Shown: piece after piece, positions 44,447 through 56,203 of the stretch
Numbering within the stretch: position 1 is the first letter of the stretch
Layout: each line of letters begins with the position of its first letter
Assembly (NCBI RefSeq): GCF_964058935.1
Contig: NZ_OZ060372.1
Span: forward strand, 496,001-560,000
Direction: 5' to 3'
Origin: Buchnera aphidicola (Pemphigus populi)
GTDB lineage: Bacteria; Pseudomonadota; Gammaproteobacteria; Enterobacterales; Enterobacteriaceae
Length of the DNA: 64,000 nucleotides
Program-made: the position numbers and the translations under genes
The notes under the pieces: generated by a model
What the model was told of the DNA's origin: nothing
The model's database searches: none
The model's input: the letters and a program-made list of their open reading frames with translations, nothing else

Positions 44447-46204
44447 AATTATATTATTTTTTTATCCTTGTTATAGACAAATATTATACTTTATTATCAA
44501 CATAAAATCTTTATTTTACATGCTATATTAAATTTATTTATACCTAGATAAATTTTTTAGAAAAATAAAAAATACTCCAATAATAAAATTATCTATTAAA
44601 AAATTAAATAAATCTACTTTATTCCATAAATCATAAATATGATGAATATTTTTTTTAAAAAATAAAATTTAAATAAGTTTAAATTAAAAAATATTTGTTT
44701 TTTATAAATACCAATACTATTTACCATTTTATCTCTTATCTCATGAAACAATTTTTCATTTATTATTAATATAATGTATATCTGTTTAAAAATATTATAT
44801 AATATGTATTTTATCTAATAAAATATTAATATATTTAAAATATCTAATTTTTCTTATATAAATAATACCAAAATATTCTTAATTATTTTAATAATCAATA
44901 CTAATTATAACAAAATGAGTTATTTTAAACACCTATATTCCACTTATAAAAAATTAATACTAAATATTTATTTAAGTTATTAATTAAAGATAAAAACCCA
45001 ATTTTTATAAGGAAATAATTTCACTATTTTAGTTTATATTTCACTGATCATTAAAATGGATATGATCCATATCAATAAAAATTTTATGCTATTTAAAAAA
45101 TAGATATATTGAAAATAAGAAAATTATTAAATAAATTTAATAAAAATATTGAAATGAGTATTTTTTAATAAAAATTAAATTATTTTAATAAATTTTAAAA
45201 ATAAAAAGACAATATCTATATTTTTAATACTAAAAATATCAAAATTTTTTATCAAATAATGATGAAAACTATAAGAATCTCTCATTATTAAATTTTTTAT
45301 AAAAAAACTTGTTTTTCATTAATATTAAATATATTATTAATATAATATTTCTTTAATTTAGAAATTTCTTATTTCTTCTATTAATAGAATTAATAAGAAA
45401 TTATTAGTAATTAATTTTATCTAATTTTAAAACTAACTAATAAATTACTATTCTACCAATATTTAATAATTATTTATCTTTTCCTACATAGTGTTAATTA
45501 AAAATAATTAAAACAACACTAACTAATTTCTCACAACTATGATCTAAAAAATAAATATACTCTTTTATTAATAAAATTAATAATTCACTTCTTTCTTTGA
45601 AACTTATATGCGATTATAAATATCATAAATAACCATAATAAATTTATTAAAAACATCACAATTAATCATTATCTATTAAACCTAAATGAATTCTTTTATT
45701 ACTTTATCTATAATTTAATTTATAAAAATATTTCTTAAACATGTATTATATATAAATGATAATTATATTATTTATATTACGTAGAATATTATCATTCTAT
45801 TAATAAATGATACCCATATTCAAATATATTATACTAAAAAATAAAGCAATATTATTAAAAATAAATATCAACTTTACAATACCAATAAAAACATAAATTT
45901 ATCCTAAAATATATTAAAAATTTTTTATATCCTATAATACCTAAAATATATGTATTAAAAAATACATGATATATATAAAAATTATTCTAATAATAATTAA
46001 ATTAATTAGTATTAAAAATATATTTTAAATGTTTATTGATTTAACTTTTATATTTAAAAATAGAAAATGAGTTATATTTTTAATATTCTATATATCTTAT
46101 CTGATTGTATACGAAAATATCATATATTAATCAACTCATATTAATTATTTAATTATAATGTAAAATTAATAAAATTGAATAAATTTAATTCAGGATATTA
46201 GAAA
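44447..46204. other. Large gene-free AT-rich stretch between fkpA and tsgA
   Basis: About 1,760 bases with no supported gene on either strand and no tRNA or rRNA motif found by eye. A 40-base nested hairpin lies at 45363-45402. The stretch is where several genes would lie in a larger relative, so it probably contains fully decayed sequence plus the promoters of fkpA (left end) and tsgA (right end). Confidence 0.6.
45363..45402. repeat. Nested inverted repeat in the fkpA-tsgA gap
   Basis: Outer arms AATTTCTTATT (45363-45373) and AATAAGAAATT (45392-45402), a 2-base mismatch on each side, and an inner palindrome TTCTATTAATAGAA together form a 20-bp imperfect hairpin. No U run follows on either strand. 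Confidence 0.55.
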
Positions 46205-47371
46205 ATGACAAAAATAAATCGTATAAGTCTTATTTGGATTAGTTTTTTTTCTTACGCTTTAACTGGTGCATTAATTGTTGTTACTGGATTAGTTATGGGA
46301 AAAGTTTCAGAATACTTCCAAATATCACTATCATATACCAGTAATATTTTTACTTTTTTAAATGCTGGAATCTTAATATCTATATTCTTAAATGCTTGGC
46401 TAATGGAAATTATTCCATTAAAAAAACAAATAATTTTAGGATTTTTTCTTATGATCCTATCGATATGTATATTAATATTAAATCATAGTTTAATATTTTT
46501 TTCATTTAGCATTTTTATGCTTGGTATAATTAGCGGTATTACGATGTCAATAGGAACTTTTTTAATTACTAATTTATATAAAGGAAGTAAAAGAGCTTCC
46601 TTACTGCTATTAACAGATTCTTTTTTTAGTATGTCTGGTATGCTTGTTCCTATTTTTACTGCTTTTTTACTAAAAAAAAATATTACATGGTACTGGATCT
46701 ATCTATTAATAGGAATTATTTATTTATTTATTTTTTTATTAACAATAAACTCGAAATTTCCTCATTTAAATATCGTAACTCAAGAAAAAAAAATAAATAA
46801 AGAAGAAAAATATACTATTAGTATATTTTTACTATCTCTGTCCGCATTATGTTATATTTTAGGACAATTAGGATTTATTTCATGGATTCCCGAATTTTCA
46901 ATAAAATTAATAGGAACAAATATTGTCGATGCTAGTAAATTAGTAAGTAATTTCTGGATGGCATACATGTTAGGTATGTGGTGTTTCAGTGGTATCTTAA
47001 AATTCTTTGATTTACAACGTATAGCAGTTTTTCTTACAGGTATTTCCTGTACATTAATGTACTTATTTATTAAAAATATAAATTATGAATACCTGCAATG
47101 GATAATTATTTTATTAGGATTTTTTTCTAGTGCTATTTATACTTTAATTATTACATTAGGGTCATTACAAACTAAAAGAAATTCACCTAAAATAATTAAT
47201 TTTATTTTAACTGCTGGTACTATGGGAACGTTATTAACGTTTATTGTTACCAGTCCTATTGTAGCAAAATTTGGTATTACTTCAGCATTAATAACTGCAA
47301 ATATATTATATCTGATAGTATTTATCTTATTATTTATTTTAGGTTTTTTTACAAAACATAGAAAACATTAA
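46205..47371 (+). CDS. tsgA: Major facilitator superfamily transporter TsgA
   Basis: Predicted 12-span inner-membrane MFS protein of 388 residues (E. coli 393). Hydrophobic spans alternate with short loops across the whole length. The start MTKINRISLIWISFFSYALTG resembles the family, and AGGAT lies about nine bases upstream. The substrate is unknown. It is one of the few general transporters left in such genomes. It converges with trpS, as expected with the nir and cysG genes between them in E. coli removed. Confidence 0.88.
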   Translation: MTKINRISLIWISFFSYALTGALIVVTGLVMGKVSEYFQISLSYTSNIFTFLNAGILISIFLNAWLMEIIPLKKQIILGFFLMILSICILILNHSLIFFSFSIFMLGIISGITMSIGTFLITNLYKGSKRASLLLLTDSFFSMSGMLVPIFTAFLLKKNITWYWIYLLIGIIYLFIFLLTINSKFPHLNIVTQEKKINKEEKYTISIFLLSLSALCYILGQLGFISWIPEFSIKLIGTNIVDASKLVSNFWMAYMLGMWCFSGILKFFDLQRIAVFLTGISCTLMYLFIKNINYEYLQWIIILLGFFSSAIYTLIITLGSLQTKRNSPKIINFILTAGTMGTLLTFIVTSPIVAKFGITSALITANILYLIVFILLFILGFFTKHRKH

Positions 47372-47402
47372 TTTTTAAAATAAAATTTTATTAAAAATAC
47401 TA

Positions 47403-47429
47403 AAATATTAAGTAAAATTCTTAATATTT
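47403..47429. terminator. Probable bidirectional terminator between tsgA and trpS
   Basis: Ten-base arms AAATATTAAG (47403-47412) and CTTAATATTT (47420-47429) with a 7-base loop in the gap between two convergent genes. The stem is AT-rich and the U runs are short. Confidence 0.5.
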
Positions 47430-47480
47430 GATAAGATATCTATTATATTTAATACCTCTATGTATAATAAATACACATGT

Positions 47481-48485
47481 TTAACGTAAACCTAAAACAT
47501 AATATACAGTTTCTAGTGTTTTTTTTGCATACTCACGTGCTTGCGATGCTCCATTAACTATAATCCTTGTTAGATAAGATTCATCTTCACGGTATTCAAA
47601 ATAAGACCTTTGTAACCGACAGATTACAGTAGACAATGCATCCGATAACGCCTCCTTAAATTCTAAATATGAATTTTTAGAAAATTCATTTTCTAATTCA
47701 GCAATTGTTTTTCCTGTAAAACAAGAAAAAATAGTTAGTAAATTAGAAATTCCAGGTTTTTTTTCAAAATTATAATAAATTCTTGCCGGTTCTTCCGAAT
47801 CAGTCACAGCCATTTTAATTTTTTTTCTAATAGAATTTATTTCTTCCAATAAAAAAATAGTATTTTTTTTATTTATATTAGATTTAGACATTTTTTTTGT
47901 AGGTTCTAACAATGACATAATTTTAGAACCTTGTTGAGATAGTAATATAGCAGGAATAGTAAATATTTTACTTTTATAGAAATTATTAAAACGATTAGCT
48001 ATATTAATAACTAATTCTACATGTTGTTTTTGATCGATACCCACTAACACATGATTAGTTTGATATAATAAAATATCCGATGCCATTAAAACAGGATAAT
48101 TAAGCAAACCAATATTAATATTTTTTCTACCATCAATTAATTTACTTTTAAATTGCGTCATGCGTGTTAATTCTCCAAAATAAGAATAACAATTTAATAT
48201 CCAATTTAATTGAGTATGTTCATAAACATGTGATTGTACAAAAATAATACTTTTTTTTGGATCAACACCGCAAGCTAAATATAAAGCTAATGTATCAAAT
48301 ATGTTTTTACGTAAATCTTTATTATTATGTTGAACAGTAACTGAATGTAAATCAGCTATACAATAAATAGAATTATATTCTTTTTGTACTTTATTCCACT
48401 GAGATAAGGCACCTAAATAATTTCCAATAGTTAAACAACCCGTTGGTTGTATAGCACTTAACAAAATAGATTTATTTTTTTCCAT
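47481..48485 (-). CDS. trpS: Tryptophanyl-tRNA synthetase
   Basis: Class I synthetase charging tRNA-Trp. It has 334 residues, as in E. coli. The HIGH-type motif is in QPTGCLTIGNYLGAL, and KMSKS is in KKMSKSN. Its start is 42 bases after the rpe stop, so rpe-trpS are co-transcribed; gph, which separates them in E. coli, is missing. Confidence 0.96.
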   Translation of the reverse strand: MEKNKSILLSAIQPTGCLTIGNYLGALSQWNKVQKEYNSIYCIADLHSVTVQHNNKDLRKNIFDTLALYLACGVDPKKSIIFVQSHVYEHTQLNWILNCYSYFGELTRMTQFKSKLIDGRKNINIGLLNYPVLMASDILLYQTNHVLVGIDQKQHVELVINIANRFNNFYKSKIFTIPAILLSQQGSKIMSLLEPTKKMSKSNINKKNTIFLLEEINSIRKKIKMAVTDSEEPARIYYNFEKKPGISNLLTIFSCFTGKTIAELENEFSKNSYLEFKEALSDALSTVICRLQRSYFEYREDESYLTRIIVNGASQAREYAKKTLETVYYVLGLR

Positions 48486-48526
48486 TATAGAATTCTTCTG
48501 TTAAATAGTAATACAATTAAAAAAAA

Positions 48527-49213
48527 TTAATGAATAGCTCCATAATTTACTATTTCCAACGCATTATGCATATTTTTTATAACCTTTTTATAATTATCAG
48601 AGTTAAAAATTGCTGAACCAATAATAAAAACATTTGCACCGGCTAAAGCTATATTAGCAATATTATTAACCGTTACACCTCCATCTACTGCCAGTAAAAT
48701 ATTATATGCACTTGAATCAATTTTTTTTCTAATTTCACGTAATTTATCTAAAGCAGAGGGAATAAAAGATTGTCCACCAAATCCTGGATTTACTGACATT
48801 AGTAATATCATGTCTAATTTATCCATTACATAATCAAGAAAACCAATGGGTGTAGCCGGACTGAAACTTAATCCTACTTTACAACCATGAAACTTGATTA
48901 AATCTAAAGTACGATCTAAATGATATGTAGATTCCGGATGAACAGTTATATAATTCGCTCCTGCATCTGCAAATTGAGGAATTAAATTATCCACTGGCTT
49001 TGTCATAAGATGCACATCAATGTCAGCATGAATATTATAATTTCTTAATGCTTTTAAAACCATTGGTCCCATGCTTAAATTAGGAACAAAATGATTATCC
49101 ATAACATCAAAGTGGATCATATCTGCACCTGATTCTAATACTTTCTTTGTATCTTCTCCAAGACAGGCAAAATCGGCAGACAAAATTGAAGATGACAATA
49201 AAAATTTTTTCAT
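48527..49213 (-). CDS. rpe: Ribulose-phosphate 3-epimerase
   Basis: Interconverts ribulose-5-P and xylulose-5-P in the pentose phosphate pathway, which supplies erythrose-4-P to the shikimate pathway. It has 228 residues (E. coli 225), a TIM barrel with [15 protein letters not shown], the metal-binding [12 protein letters not shown] and [12 protein letters not shown]. The E. coli neighbours dam and damX, normally between it and aroB, are missing. Confidence 0.96.
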   Translation of the reverse strand: MKKFLLSSSILSADFACLGEDTKKVLESGADMIHFDVMDNHFVPNLSMGPMVLKALRNYNIHADIDVHLMTKPVDNLIPQFADAGANYITVHPESTYHLDRTLDLIKFHGCKVGLSFSPATPIGFLDYVMDKLDMILLMSVNPGFGGQSFIPSALDKLREIRKKIDSSAYNILLAVDGGVTVNNIANIALAGANVFIIGSAIFNSDNYKKVIKNMHNALEIVNYGAIH

Positions 49214-49743
49214 ATGCTTCCTATAACTATTTTATACCTACTAAATAATATATCTGTAAAAAATAAAATTCACTCTATAAAAAAAATATCTATTTATTTT
49301 TAATAATAAAAATAATTGATGTATACACTAAAAAATATTTTTTTCAATAAAGATATAAATCTTATTTTAAACTTAACATTTCTATCATAAATAAAATAAA
49401 TTTCAAAAAAATTAAAAAAATTACTAATATATAATGTATTTTTATATATATTTTATTACCAAAAAAAATATATTACATACATATACTTGAATTTATAAAT
49501 TAATATATTCAATAAAAATTTTTATATTTGTAAAAGTAAAATTTATTAAATATAAATAAAAATATTTTATTTTTTAATTAATATCTTTATATATAATTAT
49601 AAATTTTGTAATGAAAATTACAAATATTAAGAATATTAAATATTTTAAGTTGAAATAATATTTATAATAAATATTATTGAAATATATATTTTCATAAAAA
49701 ATTATTTTTAATATGAACATAATTTATATTATAAATAATATTT
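49214..49743. other. Gene-free spacer between rpe and aroB
   Basis: About 530 bases with no readable gene. From E. coli order this is where dam and damX would be; no remnant was recognised. It must carry the rpe-trpS promoter. Confidence 0.5.
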
Positions 49744-50826
49744 TTAAATACAATCTTCAATTACAGATGAAATCACGCTTTTATCAATTCCAGTAAATAT
49801 TTCAGCTTGACCAATTTTAACTGGTAAAACCATTCTAATCATACCAGATAAAACTTTTTTGTCCCTCATAAAATGAGGAAAATAAGAAGAAGGTAACATA
49901 TTTTTAGGTCCTTTAATGGGTAAACCTACTCTATCAATCAATAATTCTATACGTTGAACATCTTTATTATCTAACTTTCCCATTTTTTCTGCAGTACGTG
50001 CTGCCATAACAATACCAGCTGATACAGCTTCTCCATGTAACCAATTACCATAACCTACATGAGATTCTATAGCATGACCATAGGTATGTCCAAGATTTAA
50101 TAAAGCACGAAGATTCATTTCTCGTTCATCTAGTTCAATTAATTTTAATTTAAATTCACAGCATTTAAGAATACAATATTTTATTACCTCACTATCAAGA
50201 CTTAATATTCCATCAATATTATTTTCTAACCAAACAAAAAAATCAACATCAAAAATAATGGAATATTTTATTATTTCGGCTATACCTGAAATTAACTCTC
50301 TTTTAGGTAAAGTATGTAAAAAATCTATATTGATTAATACTGAACTAGGTTGCCAAAAAGCACCTATCATATTTTTTCCTAAAAGATGATTAACAGCAGT
50401 TTTACCTCCTATAGATGCATCAACTTGAGATAATAATGTTGTTGGAATTTGAATATATCTGATACCTCTCTGATATACAGCTGCGCTAAATCCAGTAATG
50501 TCACCTATTACTCCACCTCCTAATGCAATTAAAGTAGAATCTCTTCCGTGCCTATGCTCTAATAAAGCAGAAATTATAGATTCCATTTCATATAAATTTT
50601 TATATTTTTCTCCATCTGGTAAAACTACTTGATTTACTCTAATTCCTGCCTTATTAAGGTAATATAAAACCTTGTCTTTCCAAATATTAGCTAATGTTTT
50701 ATTAGTAACTAACATTGCTTGATCACCTGATTTTAAAGGACAAAATATATTTTTTTTAACTAATAAATTAGAACCTATGCTAATGAAATAACTGTTTTTT
50801 CCTAAATCAACGATCAATTTTTCCAT
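49744..50826 (-). CDS. aroB: 3-dehydroquinate synthase
   Basis: Second step of the shikimate pathway: DAHP to 3-dehydroquinate, using NAD+ and a metal. It has 360 residues (E. coli 362). NAD-binding [21 protein letters not shown], the metal-ligand region [13 protein letters not shown] and the final His in [11 protein letters not shown] are intact. It follows aroK by 36 bases, the E. coli aroKB operon order, and supports aromatic amino acid provision to the host. Confidence 0.97.
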   Translation of the reverse strand: MEKLIVDLGKNSYFISIGSNLLVKKNIFCPLKSGDQAMLVTNKTLANIWKDKVLYYLNKAGIRVNQVVLPDGEKYKNLYEMESIISALLEHRHGRDSTLIALGGGVIGDITGFSAAVYQRGIRYIQIPTTLLSQVDASIGGKTAVNHLLGKNMIGAFWQPSSVLINIDFLHTLPKRELISGIAEIIKYSIIFDVDFFVWLENNIDGILSLDSEVIKYCILKCCEFKLKLIELDEREMNLRALLNLGHTYGHAIESHVGYGNWLHGEAVSAGIVMAARTAEKMGKLDNKDVQRIELLIDRVGLPIKGPKNMLPSSYFPHFMRDKKVLSGMIRMVLPVKIGQAEIFTGIDKSVISSVIEDCI

Positions 50827-50862
50827 ATTTAATCAACTTTTATAAAAGATGCTAGTCAAAAT

Positions 50863-51390
50863 CTAATGAATTTTTTCTAACAAATAAATGATACGATGAG
50901 CTACAATTTTTGCGCTTTTTTCATCTGTATTAACTACTATATCTGCTATTTCTTGATAGAATGGATTTCTTTCGTATGCCAGGTTTTCTAAAATTTCCCG
51001 ACGAGTCAATATATCTTTTTGCAATAATGGACGTTTTTTATCCCTTTGTGTGCGCAACAATTGTTTTTCAATTGTAGTTTTTAAATAAATTACAATACCC
51101 CTCGATGAAAGTTGATTCCGTGCTTCTTTAGATTTTATGGAACCACCTCCTGTGGCCAATATAATACCATGGAGTTTAGTAAGTTCATCAATTATTTTTT
51201 TTTCTCGATCACGAAATCCTTTTTCACCTTCTACGTCAAACACCCAACTTAAATCAGCACCAGTTCGTTTCTCAATTTCTTGATCAGAATCATAAAATTC
51301 CATTCTAAGTTGTTGAGATAATTGACGACCAATAGTGCTTTTACCAGCACCCATAGGTCCAATCAGAAAGATATTTCTTTTTTCTGCCAT
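50863..51390 (-). CDS. aroK: Shikimate kinase I
   Basis: Phosphorylates shikimate using ATP. It has 175 residues (E. coli 173). The P-loop GPMGAGKST is at 11-19; the shikimate-binding Asp/Arg in SDQEIE, FRDREK and TGGGSIK are present; and the LID region RDKKRPLL is conserved. It is co-transcribed with aroB. Confidence 0.97.
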   Translation of the reverse strand: MAEKRNIFLIGPMGAGKSTIGRQLSQQLRMEFYDSDQEIEKRTGADLSWVFDVEGEKGFRDREKKIIDELTKLHGIILATGGGSIKSKEARNQLSSRGIVIYLKTTIEKQLLRTQRDKKRPLLQKDILTRREILENLAYERNPFYQEIADIVVNTDEKSAKIVAHRIIYLLEKIH

Positions 51391-52130
51391 TTTTCTTAAA
51401 TATTATTAAATATAATTTGTTAATCATACCTACAGTCAGAAATACTAAGCTAGTAGGACATAAATTTATAAAAATTCAAATAAAGCATAAAATAAAGTTA
51501 TATCAAAATTAAAAAATAATTATCGTGCTTTAAAAAATCAAACTTATAAAAAATCTATCTTATCACATTACTAAAAATTTCATCAATTAAAATTATACTT
51601 TTAAAGTTTTTTTATATTTTATTCATTAATACTATTCATACTTAATTTGTATTTTTGTGAATCACTAACAATATTTTATTACTAGATAAAAGACTTAACT
51701 ATATTACTAAATAATTTTAATAGCACCAAATATTTCACATCAAAGATTATAAATATTTATTTTAAAATATGTGTATAATAACTATTAATTATAGTTAATT
51801 ATGAACAATGTTTATTGTATTAAATTAATAAGTAATTAATTTTTAATAAAAAATTAATACTCTATGATATCAGTATAAGAATACTGCTTTATAAAAAATT
51901 TACATATTCCATATATACAAAATAGATTATTCATCTAAAAAAATGTTAATTGAAAAATTAAATAATATTATTATAATAATAATTTAATTTATAAAAATAT
52001 TTATTTACACAATCATATTTCAATCTTATGTAATAAGAAACGTTGAAATAATTAAAAATATAAAAAACTTGATCTTATTTTTTATGTTAATTATTATATA
52101 TTAAAAATATTTAAAATTTATTTTAAAATA
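51391..52130. other. Gene-free stretch between aroK and tRNA-Ser
   Basis: About 740 bases with no supported reading frame. The left end carries the aroK promoter and the right end the tRNA-Ser promoter. No RNA motif was recognised in the middle. Confidence 0.5.
52069..52097 (+). promoter_or_regulatory. Probable promoter of tRNA-Ser(GGA)
   Basis: TTGATC (52069-52074), a 17-base spacer and TATTAT (52092-52097) form a good sigma-70 promoter ending 33 bases before the tRNA gene. Confidence 0.55.
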
Positions 52131-52216
52131 GGTGAGGTGTCCGAGAGGCTTAAGGAGCACGCCTGGAAAGCGTGTATTATGGAAACGTATCAAGGGTTCG
52201 AATCCCTTCCTCACCA
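52131..52216 (+). tRNA. tRNA-Ser (anticodon GGA)
   Basis: Class II tRNA of 86 nt with acceptor GGTGAGG/CCTCACC, anticodon GGA in CTGGAAA, a long variable arm (TATTATGGAAACGTATC) and T-arm GGGTTCGAATCCC. It matches E. coli tRNA-Ser(GGA) closely. The base after the acceptor stem is A, whereas E. coli tRNA-Ser has G73, and CCA is not encoded. Confidence 0.96.
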
Positions 52217-52302
52217 AAAAATTATAAAATTATTTTTTAAAATTTAATTTTTTATCCATCTTAAATATATAATGTATGATAAATACACATTAATTTTTTT
52301 AT

Positions 52303-53010
52303 TTACAATAAAATAGATTCCAAAGATAAATAAATCATTTTATCTAAAGTAGACTGTCTATCTTCTGCAGTAACTTTAATTGATTTTTTGATATGATCTG
52401 TTACCGTACAAATAGAAATAGCTTCAATATTGTATTTTGCTGCTAAAGCATATATTCCTGCTGTTTCCATTTCTATCCCTAAAATTCCATATTTTTCTAT
52501 TATATCCAACATATCCTTATTATCGTAATAAAATAAATCAGTTGTGAATAAATTTCCTATATTTATATTTATCTTAAGAGTTTTAGCTGCTGTAAATACA
52601 TTTAATAACATGGGAAAACTAGCAATAGCTGAAAAATCATTATCCTTAAAATTTAATCTATTAACTTTTGAATCAGTACATGCACCCATGCCAACCACGA
52701 TATCATGTAAACCTATACGATTCATTACAGCTCCACAGGTCCCCACTCTTATAATTTTTTTTACTTGATATTCAGTAATTAATTCTTTTACATAAATAGA
52801 ACATGATGGTATACCTATACCATGACTCATGATGGAAATTTTACGATTTTTATAAGTACCAGTACATCCAAACATTGATCTGATATTATTTACTTCAATA
52901 ACATTTTTTAAATAATTATCAGCTATATATTTCGCTCTAATTGGATCACCTGGCATAATTACTATATCTGAAAAATCTCCCATCTTGGCATTCATATGAG
53001 GAGTAACCAT
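52303..53010 (-). CDS. deoD: Purine nucleoside phosphorylase DeoD
   Basis: Phosphorolysis of purine nucleosides to base and (deoxy)ribose-1-P. It has 235 residues (E. coli 239), hexameric type. The conserved start [20 protein letters not shown], the [12 protein letters not shown] stretch, [11 protein letters not shown] (ribose-binding Glu) and CTVTDHI (catalytic Asp) are intact. It follows deoB by 54 bases, as in the E. coli deo operon where deoC and deoA precede; those two are not here. Confidence 0.96.
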   Translation of the reverse strand: MVTPHMNAKMGDFSDIVIMPGDPIRAKYIADNYLKNVIEVNNIRSMFGCTGTYKNRKISIMSHGIGIPSCSIYVKELITEYQVKKIIRVGTCGAVMNRIGLHDIVVGMGACTDSKVNRLNFKDNDFSAIASFPMLLNVFTAAKTLKININIGNLFTTDLFYYDNKDMLDIIEKYGILGIEMETAGIYALAAKYNIEAISICTVTDHIKKSIKVTAEDRQSTLDKMIYLSLESILL

Positions 53011-53064
53011 ATTGATTTCCTTTTGTGTGATATTTTATTGACAATAATATGTATATACATAAAA

Positions 53065-54288
53065 TTATAACATAGTAATTCCATACTTCATTTTAGATAA
53101 ACTAAAGTACTGTGCTAATGTCTGTCCTATATCTGCAAATGTTTTACGATGGCCCAAATATTTAGATGTCATACCAGGTCTATAAATTAAAATAGGTACA
53201 TTTTCTCTTGTATGATCAGTACCCAACCATGTTGGGTCACAACCATGATCAGCTGTTATAATCAAGATATCTTCTTTCTCTATCAATTTTAATAATTCAG
53301 GTAAACGAGAATCAAATAACTCTAACCCCTTAGCATATCCTGAAACATCACGACGATGTCCCCATAAAGAATCAAAATCAACAAAATTAGTAAAAATAAT
53401 AGTATTATCCACAGATTTTTTTATTTGATTCATAGTGTCATCTAACAAATTATTTAATCCAGTAGATTTTATATTATGTGTAATACCTACTCCAGCATAA
53501 ATATCTGAAATTTTACCTATTCCAATCACAATACCGCATTTTTCATCAATTAATTTTTTTAATACCGTCACAGAATGAGGTTGATTGGAAAAATCACTTC
53601 TATTATTTGTTCTAATAAATTGTTTTTTTTTAAAACCAATAAATGGTCTAGCAATGACTCTGCCAATATTATATTTATTTTCATTTAATATTTGTCTTAC
53701 TGTTAAAGAAAGATTATACAGTTTTTGCAAACCAAATATCTTTTCATGACAGGCAATTTGAAATACTGAATCTTCGGAAGTATAAAAAATAGGTTTTCCC
53801 GTATGAATATGTTCTTCACCAAAATTATCCAATACCGTTGTTCCAGAAGCATGACAATTTCCTAACGATCCTGTTAAATGAGAACGTGTTAAAATTTCTT
53901 CTAGTAACATCCGAGGAAAACTATTTTCTTTATTTTTAAAATAATCCCAATTAAATAATACAGGAACACCAGCTATTTCCCAATGTCCAGAAATAGTATC
54001 TTTACCTGAAGAAATTTCGCTGGCGTATGCATAGCTCCCTATAATATTGATGGTATCATTAGCAGAAAATAATATTTTTTTTTTTGATTTTTCTACTAAT
54101 TCACCTAAACCTAAAGACATTAGGTTTGGTATTTTTAATGGACCTTTTCTATTTTTATTAGCTAATCCATTCGAACAGGCTTGTAATATATGTCCAAAAG
54201 TATCTGCACCATCATCATCAAACTTATATGCATCACTACTTGAACCTATACCAAAAGAATCTAACACTAAAACAAATGCACGTTTCAT
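53065..54288 (-). CDS. deoB: Phosphopentomutase
   Basis: Interconverts (deoxy)ribose-1-P and -5-P, taking the product of DeoD into pentose phosphates. It has 407 residues, as in E. coli. It belongs to the alkaline phosphatase superfamily, with the metal-binding start [27 protein letters not shown] and the late motif [19 protein letters not shown]. Together with DeoD it forms a short salvage route for purine nucleosides or host-derived ribose. Confidence 0.96.
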   Translation of the reverse strand: MKRAFVLVLDSFGIGSSSDAYKFDDDGADTFGHILQACSNGLANKNRKGPLKIPNLMSLGLGELVEKSKKKILFSANDTINIIGSYAYASEISSGKDTISGHWEIAGVPVLFNWDYFKNKENSFPRMLLEEILTRSHLTGSLGNCHASGTTVLDNFGEEHIHTGKPIFYTSEDSVFQIACHEKIFGLQKLYNLSLTVRQILNENKYNIGRVIARPFIGFKKKQFIRTNNRSDFSNQPHSVTVLKKLIDEKCGIVIGIGKISDIYAGVGITHNIKSTGLNNLLDDTMNQIKKSVDNTIIFTNFVDFDSLWGHRRDVSGYAKGLELFDSRLPELLKLIEKEDILIITADHGCDPTWLGTDHTRENVPILIYRPGMTSKYLGHRKTFADIGQTLAQYFSLSKMKYGITML

Positions 54289-54409
54289 ATATTATTATAT
54301 ATCCTGATAACATTAAAAAGTTATTACTAAATTACCCTTAAATTATAACTTATATAAATTTTTTATTATTTTATCTAAAAATAAAAATATTAAAAATTAT
54401 TAAATAATA

Positions 54410-56017
54410 TTAATTTTCTCTAATTTTAGAAAAAGTAATATTTGGATAACGTGAAGTAACAATATTTAAGTTAACCAAACTCGGAGCAATATATGCTAAT
54501 TGATTATTACCATCAATGGCTAAATTAGCCACATATTTTAATTTAAATTCATTGAGCTGTTTATTATCAATAGATGAAATCCATCTTGCAGTGATAATAT
54601 TTATACTTTCATAAATAGCCTCTATATAATATTCTTCTTTCAATCTTTCAATAACAATATCAAATTGTAATTCACCTATTACTCCCAATATTAAATTATT
54701 ATTTAATACTGGACGAAATATTTGTACAGCACCTTCCTCTGATAATTCTTTTAATCCTTTTAGCAATTGTTTTTGTTTAAATGGATTAACCAACCGAATA
54801 CAACGAAACACTTCAGGAGAAAAATTAGGAATACCAATGAATTTCATTATTTCACCCTGTGTAAAAGTATCGCCTATTTTTATCCAACCATAATTATGTA
54901 TGCCTATAATATCTCCTGGATAAGCGTAATTTACTGAAAATCGATCTCCAGCTAAAAATGTAAGAGCATCGTTTAAAACAAAATATTTCCTGGTTCGTAC
55001 ATGTAGTAATCTCATACCTTTAGTATATTTTCCTGAAACTATTCTTATAAAAGCAATACGATCCCTATGTTTAAGATCCATATTAGCTTGTATTTTAAAA
55101 ACAAAACCAGAAAAATATTTTTCATTAGGCTCCACTTTTCTAATGTTAGTTTTTCTATATATTGGATATGGAGCCCAATTGATTAAACTATTCAACATAT
55201 GCTCTATACCGAAATTACTTAAAGCACTGCCAAAAAATACCGGAGTTAAAATTCCTTGTAAAAAAAAAGAATAATCGAATGACAAATAACACTGATGGAT
55301 TAACTCTACTTCTTCACGTAATTGTTTAGCTGATTCTTTTCCTATTTTTTTATCTAAAAAATCATCATTCAAATCTGTTATTTTAAAAAAAAATAATTTT
55401 TCTTTATTATTTTTTACATTTTTATTATAAATCCATATTTCTTTATTCTGTATATGATATATTCCTTGAAATAAATTACCACAATTAATTGGCCAAGTAA
55501 TAGGAGCACAAGATATTTTTAATTGATTCTCAATATCATCAAATAATTCTATAGGATTTTTAGCATCTCTATCTAATTTATTAATGAAAGTGATAATAGG
55601 AGTATTTCTTAATCTAGTAACATCAATTAATTTTTTTGTTCTCTCTTCCACTCCTTTAGCAGCATCTATAATCATTAAACAACAATCTACAGCAGTAATG
55701 ATGCGATAAGTATCTTCTGAAAAATCTTCATGGCCAGGTGTATCTAATAAATTAATTAAATGCAATTTATAATAAAATTGCATAACAGAACTGGTAATAG
55801 AAATCCCTCTTTTTTTTTCAATTTTCATCCAGTCAGATGTAACATATTTACCTGAACCCCTAGCTTTAATAGTACCAGATTTATGAATAACTTTTCCTAA
55901 CAATAATATCTTTTCAGTAATAGTTGTTTTCCCAGCATCAGGATGAGAAATGATTGCAAATGTTCTTCTTTTTTTTATTTCTGAAAAAAAACTTGAATCT
56001 AATTTTTTTTTAATCAT
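54410..56017 (-). CDS. prfC: Peptide chain release factor 3
   Basis: GTPase that recycles RF1/RF2 after termination. It has 535 residues from the ATG at 56017 (E. coli 529); an in-frame GTG at 56029 is possible but has no Shine-Dalgarno. G1 SHPDAGKTT, switch [13 protein letters not shown] and G4 NKLDRD are intact. The C-terminal domain has [17 protein letters not shown]3 is dispensable in E. coli, so its retention is notable. Confidence 0.95.
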   Translation of the reverse strand: MIKKKLDSSFFSEIKKRRTFAIISHPDAGKTTITEKILLLGKVIHKSGTIKARGSGKYVTSDWMKIEKKRGISITSSVMQFYYKLHLINLLDTPGHEDFSEDTYRIITAVDCCLMIIDAAKGVEERTKKLIDVTRLRNTPIITFINKLDRDAKNPIELFDDIENQLKISCAPITWPINCGNLFQGIYHIQNKEIWIYNKNVKNNKEKLFFFKITDLNDDFLDKKIGKESAKQLREEVELIHQCYLSFDYSFFLQGILTPVFFGSALSNFGIEHMLNSLINWAPYPIYRKTNIRKVEPNEKYFSGFVFKIQANMDLKHRDRIAFIRIVSGKYTKGMRLLHVRTRKYFVLNDALTFLAGDRFSVNYAYPGDIIGIHNYGWIKIGDTFTQGEIMKFIGIPNFSPEVFRCIRLVNPFKQKQLLKGLKELSEEGAVQIFRPVLNNNLILGVIGELQFDIVIERLKEEYYIEAIYESINIITARWISSIDNKQLNEFKLKYVANLAIDGNNQLAYIAPSLVNLNIVTSRYPNITFSKIREN

Positions 56018-56203
56018 TATAAATAACACTATTTTAAATTAATATTTAAAATATTATACAATAACCAAAAATGTTTTTATAAAAAATGATTCATTTGTCT
56101 TTTAAAAAAATATCTATAAATATTAAATATATTATAAAAATTAATATTATAGTAATATAAATCAATATTTAATATTTTAATTTTTTAATATTTAGAGACG
56201 AAA

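Noticed and set aside
45040-45080. Overlapping short inverted repeats around GGATATGATCC
   Set aside because: Arms of six bases in AT-rich DNA are expected by chance, and there is no neighbour or promoter to support an operator.
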